Of a stretch of DNA of 7,409 nt, positions 1 through 5,529 are shown in pieces. The stretch is from Pseudomonadota bacterium. Its GTDB lineage: Bacteria; Pseudomonadota; Alphaproteobacteria; Rhodospirillales; Casp-alpha2. The first letter of the stretch is position 1, and each line of letters starts with the position of its first letter. The stretch lies in NCBI GenBank assembly GCA_022563215.1, contig JADFNT010000077.1, positions 1 to 7,409 on the forward strand. The letters are read 5' to 3'. The position numbers were made by a program, and so were the translations under genes. The notes beneath the pieces were generated by a model. It had not been told where the DNA came from and did not search any database. It saw only the letters and a list, made by a program, of their open reading frames with translations.

Positions 1-246
1 GTTATTTCCGACATCGTCCCCGAAAGCCAGCTTCCTGAAACGGTGTCGTGCAACGCCGACCTGTGGGCGGCGTGCATCGGCGGCGCCATGCAGGAAGACG
101 ACTACAGCGCCGCCATCGAGGCGGCCGGCCTTGCGGTCGAACAGGTGGAGCCCTGCGCTTACGAGTTCGTTTCCGATAACGCCCTGGGAGCGGCGGAACA
201 GTGGGGGGTGAAGAGCATCGCCCTCAAGGCGGTGAAGCCGGACTAG
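1..246 (+). CDS. SAM-dependent methyltransferase, arsenite-methyltransferase-like (3' end only)
   Basis: Only the last 81 codons are present; the frame is already open at base 1 and ends at TAG 244-246. The fragment starts VISDIVPES, then LPE, then ADLWAACIGGA, and ends GVKSIALKAVKP. This order (strand-end I-S-D-I-V, a Leu/Trp-x-x-C-I-x-G-A helix, and a final K-S-I-x-x-K-A-V-K-P strand) is what I know from the C-terminal half of class I methyltransferases related to ArsM. The N-terminal SAM-binding glycine motif lies outside the window, so neither catalysis nor substrate can be judged. The ArsM cysteines that bind arsenite cannot be assigned with confidence here: C49 of the fragment-internal numbering and others may or may not be equivalent. 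It may act on arsenite or on another small substrate. The gene converges on the kinase gene, with three bases between the two stop codons and no obvious terminator between them. Confidence 0.7.
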   Translation, partial: VISDIVPESQLPETVSCNADLWAACIGGAMQEDDYSAAIEAAGLAVEQVEPCAYEFVSDNALGAAEQWGVKSIALKAVKPD

Positions 247-249
247 CCT

Positions 250-1104
250 TCAACAGCCGAACCGGGCGAGCGTGCGGTCCACCGAGCCGACGTAGGAGCC
301 ACCGAACAGCCGCACATGCACTAACAAAGGATAAAGGTTGTAGAGGTCGACGCGTTCTTTGAAGAAGCCGGGCCTGATCGGCCGGTGTTCCCGATAGCGG
401 CCGAAGAACGCGTCGCCGAAGGTGCCGAACAGGGTCGAGAACGCGAGCTCGATCTCGGCGTCGGCGTAATAGATGGCCGGATCGACGAAGCCCGAGATGC
501 GGCCGTGGTTGCAGAGCACGTTGCCGGTCCACATGTCGCCGTGGATCAGCGACGGCGCGGCGGCGGCGTCGATCCAGTCGCCGAGCCTGCCGGCCAGCTT
601 TTCCAGGCGTTCCATCAATGTTGCCGGCAGGCGGCCGGAGTCGAGGGCCTGGCGGCCCATATAGAGAAGCCTGTGATCGCGGAAGAAATCGATCCAGCGG
701 GCGGTTTCCGGGTTCGGCTGATGCAGGCCGCCGATCACCGTATCGCGCTCGAAGCCGAAATTTTCGGCCCCGACCCCGTGCAGCGCCGCCAGCAGGTCGG
801 CGGCCTCCGCCTGGGCGCCGGGGGAAATGCCGCCCGCGGTCTCGAGGCAGCTCATCAGCAGCAGGCCGTCGTCGGCATAAAGCACGTCGGGCACCGGCAG
901 GCCGCCCTCGTCGCGCAGGTATCGAAGCATGAAGCCTTCGAGGTCGAGGCCGCTTCCCGTATCGCCGGTCTTGGCGACGACGGTGCGGCCGTCCTCCAGG
1001 GTCACCCGGCTGACGTCGGCGACGCAGCCGCCGCCCATGGGCTCAAACCGGACCGGCGGCGAACCGGCGGCCTTGGTAATGGCTTCCTCTATCCGACGCT
1101 CCAT
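250..1104 (-). CDS. Fructosamine/ketosamine 3-kinase family protein
   Basis: The 284-residue product matches the usual length (about 285-300) of the fructosamine-3-kinase family, which has a protein-kinase-like (APH/choline-kinase) fold. Visible landmarks are: a glycine-rich segment MGGGCVADV near residues 23-31; the nucleotide-binding lysine in VVAK (K45); an ALHG helix at 107-110; the catalytic loop HGDMWTGN at 188-195 with D190 and N195; and the metal-binding D208 in the V-D-P-A-I-Y-Y-A-D segment typical of this family. Members phosphorylate sugars attached to lysines (fructosamines, ribulosamines, erythrulosamines), which destabilises the adduct and frees the amine. Many bacterial members prefer ribulosamine and erythrulosamine. 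The ATG at 1104 lies 12 bases after the stop of the upstream phosphatase gene and has only a weak ribosome binding site, so the pair is probably co-transcribed. Substrate preference cannot be read from sequence. Confidence 0.9.
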   Translation of the reverse strand: MERRIEEAITKAAGSPPVRFEPMGGGCVADVSRVTLEDGRTVVAKTGDTGSGLDLEGFMLRYLRDEGGLPVPDVLYADDGLLLMSCLETAGGISPGAQAEAADLLAALHGVGAENFGFERDTVIGGLHQPNPETARWIDFFRDHRLLYMGRQALDSGRLPATLMERLEKLAGRLGDWIDAAAAPSLIHGDMWTGNVLCNHGRISGFVDPAIYYADAEIELAFSTLFGTFGDAFFGRYREHRPIRPGFFKERVDLYNLYPLLVHVRLFGGSYVGSVDRTLARFGC

Positions 1105-1116
1105 GGCCGGGCGTTT

Positions 1117-1590
1117 CTAAAGATGCTTGTCGCGGATATCGGCCAGCAGCCCGACCGAGGCCGCCTCGATCATGTCGAGCACGGCCTCGAAGCCGCCGTC
1201 GCCGCCGTAATAGGGATCGGGCACGTTGTTTCGGCCGAGCTCGGGGGCGAAATCCAGGAACATATGCAGCCGGTGCTCCTCGCCCGGCGGGCAAAGCCCG
1301 GCGAGTTCTGAGTGGTTGTCGGCGTCCATGGCGAGGACGTAATCGAAGCGCTGGAAGTCGCCGCTCTTGGCCTGGCGGGCGCGCTGGCCGGAAAGGTCGA
1401 TGCCGCGATGGCGCGCCGCCGCCTGGGCCCGGCGGTCGGGCGGGCTGCCGATGTGCCAGGCGCCGGTGCCGGCGGAATCGACGATGATCCTGTCGCCCAG
1501 GCCCTCCCTTTCGACCAGCAACCTGAACACCCCCTCGGCGGTGGGCGAACGGCAGATGTTGCCGAGACAGACAAACAGCACCTTGACCAA
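1117..1590 (-). CDS. Low-molecular-weight protein-tyrosine-phosphatase
   Basis: The 157-residue protein (usual family length about 150-160) opens with MVKVLFVCLGNICRSP. This is the phosphatase loop C-x5-R-S, with nucleophile C8 and R14. The matching general acid is D125 in DPYYGG, and the two tyrosines Y127 and Y128 that follow are also typical. I place the start at TTG 1590 because GGGAGGGG at 1596-1603 sits five bases before it and because the family begins directly with the beta strand leading to the P-loop. An in-frame TTG at 1605 would add five residues but overlaps that ribosome binding site. The gene is first in a leftward operon with the fructosamine-kinase homologue. Phosphatases of this family encoded beside such kinases have been described as acting on phosphorylated ribulosamine and erythrulosamine adducts, so the role here may be deglycation rather than tyrosine signalling. 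That role is inferred from context. Confidence 0.92.
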   Translation of the reverse strand: MVKVLFVCLGNICRSPTAEGVFRLLVEREGLGDRIIVDSAGTGAWHIGSPPDRRAQAAARHRGIDLSGQRARQAKSGDFQRFDYVLAMDADNHSELAGLCPPGEEHRLHMFLDFAPELGRNNVPDPYYGGDGGFEAVLDMIEAASVGLLADIRDKHL

Positions 1591-1595
1591 GGCAT

Positions 1596-1603
1596 CCCCT
1601 CCC
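1596..1603 (-). promoter_or_regulatory. Strong ribosome binding site of the phosphatase gene
   Basis: On the minus strand the sequence reads GGGAGGGG, followed by ATGCC and then the TTG start at 1590. The five-base spacing fixes the unusual TTG as the start. The ATG inside the spacer (1593-1595) is in another frame and lies only one base after the ribosome binding site, too close to be used. Confidence 0.7.
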
Positions 1604-1616
1604 AAAACGTTCCCTA

Positions 1617-1644
1617 TTGGCCATCAGGGCAACCGTTGGATTAT
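1617..1644 (+). promoter_or_regulatory. Candidate promoter for the sirtuin gene
   Basis: On the plus strand TTGGCC (1617-1622) and GATTAT (1639-1644) are 16 bases apart, with four of six matches in each hexamer. A start near 1651 would give a leader of about 35 bases to the ATG at 1686. The -10 hexamer overlaps that of the leftward promoter almost completely, so the two could not be occupied at the same time. Confidence 0.3.
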
Positions 1645-1668
1645 CATGAGCCCATGGCCGTCCGGCAA
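1640..1668 (-). promoter_or_regulatory. Candidate sigma-70 promoter for the phosphatase-kinase operon
   Basis: On the minus strand TTGCCG (1668-1663, four of six matches to TTGACA) and GATAAT (1645-1640, five of six matches to TATAAT) are separated by exactly 17 bases. A start site near 1633 would leave a leader of about 42 bases before the TTG start. This is the best promoter match in the window by eye, but it rests on consensus matching alone. Confidence 0.45.
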
Positions 1669-1685
1669 GACGAGAAGTGAAAAAT

Positions 1686-2420
1686 ATGACCGACACCGCC
1701 GAAGCCAGCATCGTCGTCCTCACCGGGGCCGGTATTTCCAAGGAATCGGGCCTCGACACCTTCCGCGACCCCGACGGCATCTGGGCCCAGGTCAGGATCG
1801 AGGACGTGGCGACGCCGGAAGCCTTCGCCCGCGACCCGGAACGGGTGCACGATTTCTACAACACGCGCCGCGCCGGTTTGACGTCGGGCGGGGTGATGCC
1901 CAACGCCGCCCACGTTGCCCTGTCCCGGCTGGAGGCCGAATGGCCGGGCGACGTCTTTGTCGTCACCCAGAACATCGATGACCTTCACGAACGGGCCGGC
2001 AGCCGCAACCTGCTGCACATGCATGGCGAGTTGTTGAAGATCCGCTGTAATCGTTGTCAGGCCATTGCCGGATGGACGGAAGATTTGAGCCTGGACAATG
2101 CCTGCGCCGATTGCGGTAATGCGGGGGGGCTTCGCCCGCACGTGGTGTGGTTCGGCGAAATGCCGCTGGAGATGGAGCGCATCTATCAGGCCCTGGACCG
2201 GTGCCGGCTGTTCATGTCCATCGGCACTTCGGGCAACGTCTATCCGGCGGCCGGGTTCGTTGCTCATGTGACCGGCGGCGGCAGGACGCATACGGTGGAG
2301 CTCAACATGGAGCCGTCGGAAGGGGCGACCCGGTTCGCCGAAGCTCGTTACGGTCCGGCAACGGAATTGGTGCCGGCTTACGTCGACAAGATTCTGAACG
2401 GCGGCTGGCAGGCGGGTTGA
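1686..2420 (+). CDS. cobB: NAD-dependent protein deacylase, class III sirtuin (CobB/SIRT5-like)
   Basis: The 244-residue protein shows the sirtuin order of motifs: GAGIS then ESGLDTFRD (14-28) for NAD binding, TQNIDDLHERAGS (94-106), the catalytic histidine H113 in HGEL, a zinc site of two Cys pairs (C121/C124 and C140/C143), then RPHVVWFGE, a GTSGNVYPAA loop and an ELN segment near the end. FYNTRR near 57-62 holds Y58 and R61, the Tyr-x-x-Arg pair that defines class III sirtuins and binds acidic acyl chains, so succinyl- or malonyl-lysine removal is likely beside deacetylation. Length matches bacterial CobB. I chose ATG 1686, with GAGAAG about eight bases upstream; an in-frame GTG at 1677 would add three residues. 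It is divergent from the phosphatase-kinase operon. No acetyl-CoA synthetase or other classical target gene is adjacent. Confidence 0.93.
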   Translation: MTDTAEASIVVLTGAGISKESGLDTFRDPDGIWAQVRIEDVATPEAFARDPERVHDFYNTRRAGLTSGGVMPNAAHVALSRLEAEWPGDVFVVTQNIDDLHERAGSRNLLHMHGELLKIRCNRCQAIAGWTEDLSLDNACADCGNAGGLRPHVVWFGEMPLEMERIYQALDRCRLFMSIGTSGNVYPAAGFVAHVTGGGRTHTVELNMEPSEGATRFAEARYGPATELVPAYVDKILNGGWQAG

Positions 2421-2532
2421 AACGATGGGAGCCGGTAATTATTTCTATATCAAAACAATAAAATCACCGGCTAAATTTAGAAAAAACAAGGGTGGCCCTT
2501 GATCGGGCGGCAACTATTTGTGAAGGTTGGGC
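2421..2532 (+). promoter_or_regulatory. AT-rich leader before egtB
   Basis: These 112 bases between the sirtuin stop and the egtB ATG contain an A/T-rich core (about 2437-2486), very unlike the surrounding coding DNA. AGCCGGT (2430-2436) and ACCGGCT (2466-2472) are perfect inverted copies enclosing 29 AT-rich bases. A TTGAAA at 2417-2422 with TATTTC 17 bases further is a weak promoter candidate, and TAAAAT at 2459-2464 is a better -10 but lacks a -35. TGAAGG (2521-2526), six bases before ATG 2533, serves as ribosome binding site. The region probably carries the promoter of the egtBD operon, but I cannot place it exactly. Confidence 0.4.
2481..2501 (-). terminator. Possible intrinsic terminator reading leftward
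   Basis: CAAGGG (2487-2492) and CCCTTG (2496-2501) form a perfect six-pair stem with a three-base loop. Six A bases directly precede it on the plus strand, so on the minus strand the stem is followed by TTTTTT, the form of a small rho-independent terminator. No leftward gene ends here, so it would act on antisense transcripts from egtB or be a protein-binding dyad instead. The stem is short. Confidence 0.35.
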
Positions 2533-3840
2533 ATGGGGGGACGACCTCAAAAACTCTCCGCCAATGAAAACCTTGGCCCATCCCGGGACGATTATCGGAA
2601 CCGGTTCCGGGATATCCGCGCCCGCTCGGTCGCCTTGGCGGCGCCGCTGACGGCCGAGGACCAGTGCATTCAGTCGATGCCCGACGTCAGCCCGACCAAG
2701 TGGCACCTGGCCCACACATCGTGGTTTTTCGAGACCTTCATCCTCAAGCCCTTCGGCGGCGGTTATGGGGAATTCCACCCCGACTACAATTATCTGTTCA
2801 ATTCCTATTACGAAGCCGTCGGGCCCCGGCACGAAAGATCGAAGCGGGGGCTGTTGTCGCGGCCGCCGCTGGAAGATATCCACGCCTACCGCCGCCACGT
2901 CGAGGACGCCATGGAACGGCTGATCGCCGAGGCCGGCGACGATGCCTGGAACAAGATCACGCCGTTGATCGATCTCGGCCACAACCACGAACAACAGCAT
3001 CAGGAGCTGATGCTGACCGATATCAAGCACGTGTTTTCGTGCAATCCCCTAACCCCCGCCTATCAGGCCTTCAAGCCGCCGGGGACTGATCACGGCATCG
3101 AGGACGCGGCGCCGGTCGAATGGATCGAATTCCCCGGAGGGCTTGTCGAGACCGGCTTTGAAGGCCCCGGCTTCGCCTTCGACAACGAAGGTCCCCGCCA
3201 CAAGGTGTGGCTGAACGGGTTCCGCATCGCGCCCCGGCCGGTGACCAACGCAGAATTCCTGGAATTCATCGATGATGGCGGCTACCGGCGGCCGCAAGGG
3301 TGGCTGTCGGAGGGCTGGGCCGCCGTTCAGGCCGATGGCTGGGAAGCGCCGCTTTACTGGCGCAAGGACGAAGAGGAATGGCGGATCATGACCCTGGCCG
3401 GGGTGCGGGCCCTGGATCCGGCGGAACCGGTCTGCCACGTCAGCTATTTCGAGGCCGACGCCTATGCCGAGTGGGCCGGCAAGCGGCTGCCGAGGGAAGC
3501 CGAGTGGGAACTTTTGGCGGCCGATTATCCTGTCGAGGGCAATTTCGCCAACAGCGGCCATTTCCACCCCATTCCGGGCCGGGCCGGAGAAGGCCGGGCG
3601 GCCCAGGTCTTCGGCGACGTCTGGGAATGGACCCGAAGCGCCTATGCGCCCTACCCCGGCTATAAGGCCGGTACCGGCGACGTCGGCGAATACAATGCTA
3701 AGTTCATGAGCAGCCAGATGGTCCTGAAAGGCGGCTCGGCGGCGACGCCCGAGGGCCACATGCGGGCCAGCTACCGCAATTTCTTCTATCCACCGGACCG
3801 CTGGCAGTTCAGCGGCCTGCGCCTGGCCGAAGACGGCTGA
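2533..3840 (+). CDS. egtB: Ergothioneine biosynthesis sulfoxide synthase EgtB
   Basis: EgtB is a non-haem iron enzyme joining a thiol donor to C2 of the hercynine imidazole with oxygen, giving a sulfoxide. The 435-residue product has the expected layout: an N-terminal DinB-like helical domain with the iron ligands H61 (in WHLAHTSWFFE) and H152 and H156 (in HNHEQQHQE), then a formylglycine-generating-enzyme-like (C-type lectin) domain from about residue 195, with PVTNAEF, GKRLPREAEWE, FGDVWEWT (360-367) and a terminal GGS...RASYRNFF...GLRLA. ATG 2533 is chosen because TGAAGG lies six bases upstream; an in-frame TTG at 2527 would add two residues. egtD follows five bases after the stop. No egtA (gamma-glutamylcysteine ligase) or egtC (amidohydrolase) is nearby, which suggests but does not prove that the thiol donor is free cysteine rather than gamma-glutamylcysteine. 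Confidence 0.94.
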   Translation: MGGRPQKLSANENLGPSRDDYRNRFRDIRARSVALAAPLTAEDQCIQSMPDVSPTKWHLAHTSWFFETFILKPFGGGYGEFHPDYNYLFNSYYEAVGPRHERSKRGLLSRPPLEDIHAYRRHVEDAMERLIAEAGDDAWNKITPLIDLGHNHEQQHQELMLTDIKHVFSCNPLTPAYQAFKPPGTDHGIEDAAPVEWIEFPGGLVETGFEGPGFAFDNEGPRHKVWLNGFRIAPRPVTNAEFLEFIDDGGYRRPQGWLSEGWAAVQADGWEAPLYWRKDEEEWRIMTLAGVRALDPAEPVCHVSYFEADAYAEWAGKRLPREAEWELLAADYPVEGNFANSGHFHPIPGRAGEGRAAQVFGDVWEWTRSAYAPYPGYKAGTGDVGEYNAKFMSSQMVLKGGSAATPEGHMRASYRNFFYPPDRWQFSGLRLAEDG

Positions 3841-3845
3841 TTTCC

Positions 3846-4811
3846 ATGGACACGACCGTTCAGGTCATCGATTTGCCGGACCGTTTGAAGTCCTTCCGCG
3901 ACGACGTTTTCGAAGGCCTGTCGCGCGACCAGAAGGAACTGCCGTGCAAGTATTTCTATGACGATCGCGGGTCTGAGCTTTTCAACACCATCTGCGGCCT
4001 CGACGAATACTATCCGACGCGGACGGAAACGGCGCTGCTGCAGGCCCACGGGGGAGAAATGGCGGACCTCATCGGGCCCGGCGTCTGCCTGATCGAGTTC
4101 GGCTGCGGGTCGCTATTGAAAACCCGGCTGCTGCTGGACGCCCTGACCAGCCCCGCCGCGTTCGTGCCCATCGATATTTCGGCCGACCATTTGATGCAAT
4201 CGGCAGCGGCGCTGGCGGCGGATTATCCGGACCTGGAGGTTTTGCCGGTGGTCGCCGATTTCACCCGCCCGGTTCGGCTTCCGGCCAAGGCCCGAAAGGC
4301 CAGTAAGAACCGGATCGGTTTCTTTCCCGGCTCGACCATCGGCAATTTCGACCACGCCGGGGCGGCGGATTTCCTGGCTACGGTGGCGGACATGGTCGGC
4401 GGTGGCGGGGCGTTGCTGATCGGGGTCGACCTGAAAAAAGACCAAGATATCCTGGTCCGCGCCTACGACGACGCCCAGGGCGTGACCGCGGCCTTCAATC
4501 TCAACGTGCTTGAGAGGATCAACCGCGAGCTGGGAGGTTGTTTCGATATCACAACGTTCCGTCACCGGGCCCTTTACAACGGCGCCGAAAGCCGCATCGA
4601 AATGCACCTGGTCAGCGAAAAGGACCAGACGGTAGCGGTCCACGACCGGGATTTCACGTTCACGGAAGGCGAGACCATCCACACCGAGAATTCCTATAAA
4701 TACCACGTCGAGGAATTTTCAAGCCTCGCCGCCGGGGCCGGGTTCCGCACCGCCAGGACCTGGGTCGACGGTGACGGCCTGTTTTCCCTGCACTACCTGA
4801 CCCTGGGGTGA
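3846..4811 (+). CDS. egtD: L-histidine N-alpha-methyltransferase EgtD
   Basis: EgtD transfers three methyl groups from SAM to the alpha-amine of histidine, giving hercynine, the substrate of EgtB. The 321-residue length fits the family. Visible motifs are: KYFYDDRGSELF near 35-46; EYYPTRTE (54-61); the SAM-binding EFGCGSLLKTRLLLDAL (84-100); PGSTIGNF (161-168) with N167; RAYDDAQGVTAAFN with Y207; YNGAESRIEMHLVS (244-257) with M253; and HTENSYKY (279-286) with E281 and S283. Y56, N167, Y207, M253, E281 and S283 line up, within one residue number, with the histidine-binding pocket described for the mycobacterial enzyme. The SAM loop has Cys-Gly-Ser where many homologues have Ser or Ala, a mild change. 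ATG 3846 is five bases after the egtB stop with only a weak ribosome binding site, so translation is probably coupled to egtB. Confidence 0.96.
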   Translation: MDTTVQVIDLPDRLKSFRDDVFEGLSRDQKELPCKYFYDDRGSELFNTICGLDEYYPTRTETALLQAHGGEMADLIGPGVCLIEFGCGSLLKTRLLLDALTSPAAFVPIDISADHLMQSAAALAADYPDLEVLPVVADFTRPVRLPAKARKASKNRIGFFPGSTIGNFDHAGAADFLATVADMVGGGGALLIGVDLKKDQDILVRAYDDAQGVTAAFNLNVLERINRELGGCFDITTFRHRALYNGAESRIEMHLVSEKDQTVAVHDRDFTFTEGETIHTENSYKYHVEEFSSLAAGAGFRTARTWVDGDGLFSLHYLTLG

Positions 4812-4824
4812 AACGGCCGCCTGA

Positions 4825-5385
4825 ATGCGCGCGCTTGAAGACCTGTTAACGGAAATCAGGGCATGCCGGCTTTGCGCCCAACATCTGCCGCTAGGGCCCC
4901 GGCCGGTGCTCCAGGCCTCGGCCACGGCGAAGCTGTTGATCGTCGGCCAGGCGCCGGGCACCCGGGTCCACGAATCGGGCATTCCCTGGAACGACGCCTC
5001 GGGCGAGCGGCTCCGCGACTGGCTCGAAATGGCGCCCGAGGTCTTCTATGACGAGGCCCGCGTCGCCATCGTGCCCATGGGGTTCTGCTATCCCGGCCGC
5101 AACGAAAAGGGCGGCGACAACCCGCCCAGGCCCGAATGCGCCCCTGAATGGCATCAGAAGCTGTTGAAATTTATTCCGGAAGTGAAACTAACCCTTCTGG
5201 TCGGCAGGTATGCGCAGAAGCATTATTTAGGCCCGGCGGGTAAAAACACGATGACGGAGACGGTCAGGGGTTGGCGGGAGACCCTTCCCCGGTTCCTGCC
5301 GACCCCCCATCCTAGTTGGCGCACCACTGGCTGGCTTAGGAAAAACCCCTGGTTCGAAGCCGAGGTGGTGCCGGAATTGCGCTAA
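4825..5385 (+). CDS. Uracil-DNA glycosylase superfamily protein with probable 4Fe-4S cluster
   Basis: The 186-residue protein has the layout of a short family 4/5-like uracil-DNA glycosylase. C14 and C17 (CRLC) near the N-terminus, C88 in GFCYPGR and C105 in PRPECAP are its only four cysteines, and their spacing fits the cluster ligands of iron-sulfur glycosylases. Motif 1 is GQAPG (41-45) and motif 3 is HPSW (162-165), both in the positions expected. In family 4, motif 1 is GEAPG with a catalytic Glu; here it is Gln, so base-excision chemistry is uncertain. The expected reaction would be removal of uracil or another deaminated base from DNA. The ATG is 13 bases after the egtD stop without a clear ribosome binding site, which makes it the third gene of the egtB-egtD operon. 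Databases probably call it a uracil-DNA glycosylase family protein; activity and link to ergothioneine are unknown. Confidence 0.82.
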   Translation: MRALEDLLTEIRACRLCAQHLPLGPRPVLQASATAKLLIVGQAPGTRVHESGIPWNDASGERLRDWLEMAPEVFYDEARVAIVPMGFCYPGRNEKGGDNPPRPECAPEWHQKLLKFIPEVKLTLLVGRYAQKHYLGPAGKNTMTETVRGWRETLPRFLPTPHPSWRTTGWLRKNPWFEAEVVPELR

Positions 5386-5432
5386 CGAGTGCGTCGGCTT
5401 GTTTAAGGAAATTCATTTTTTTCAATAACTTC

Positions 5433-5462
5433 TTGACAATAGGCGGGCAAATCCGCGATTTT
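5433..5462 (+). promoter_or_regulatory. Candidate promoter with consensus -35
   Basis: TTGACA (5433-5438) matches the sigma-70 -35 consensus exactly. The best -10 at suitable spacing is GATTTT (5457-5462, 18 bases away, three of six matches), which lies inside the palindrome at 5446-5465. A start here would leave a leader of about 100 bases before GTG 5572. The poor -10 makes a regulated or alternative promoter possible. Confidence 0.3.
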
Positions 5463-5474
5463 GCCTCGGTTAAA

Positions 5475-5529
5475 GATCATTTAATTGATCCTAAAATTAT
5501 AAACAAACAAGATTATTAGTTTGATCTTG
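5475..5529. repeat. Nested GATC-containing inverted repeats
   Basis: Positions 5475-5490 form a 16-base palindrome with 14 symmetric positions, starting and ending in GATC. AAGATCA (5473-5479) is repeated inverted as TGATCTT (5522-5528), and CAAGAT (5508-5513) pairs with ATCTTG (5524-5529) over a ten-base loop. Three copies of GATC fall within about 55 bases. These could be binding sites of a dimeric repressor or alternative RNA hairpins in the leader; no repressor gene is visible nearby. Confidence 0.45.

Noticed and set aside
220..252. AAGGC/GCCTT inverted repeat at the convergent stops of the methyltransferase and kinase genes
   Set aside because: A five-pair stem with a long loop and no T run on either side; likely chance.
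385..1311. Long plus-strand open frame of 308 codons opposite the kinase and phosphatase genes
   Set aside because: It is the antisense shadow of two well-recognised genes in GC-rich DNA; its translation is low in complexity (Ala, Gly, Arg, Glu) and resembles no family.
1043..1780. Minus-strand open frame of 245 codons across the divergent region
   Set aside because: It runs in a second frame over the phosphatase gene and through the promoter region; the sequence is Arg/Pro/Gly-rich noise.
1644..2291. Minus-strand open frame of 215 codons opposite the sirtuin
   Set aside because: Exact antisense of a conserved sirtuin with all motifs; no ribosome binding site and no family resemblance.
3049..3759. 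Minus-strand open frame of 236 codons opposite egtB
   Set aside because: Antisense shadow of a conserved coding region; no recognisable motif.
5374..5422. Possible rho-independent terminator after the glycosylase gene (GAATT...AATTC then seven T)
   Set aside because: The stem would be five A/T-rich pairs around a loop of about 31 bases, with one base between it and the T run; too weak to call.
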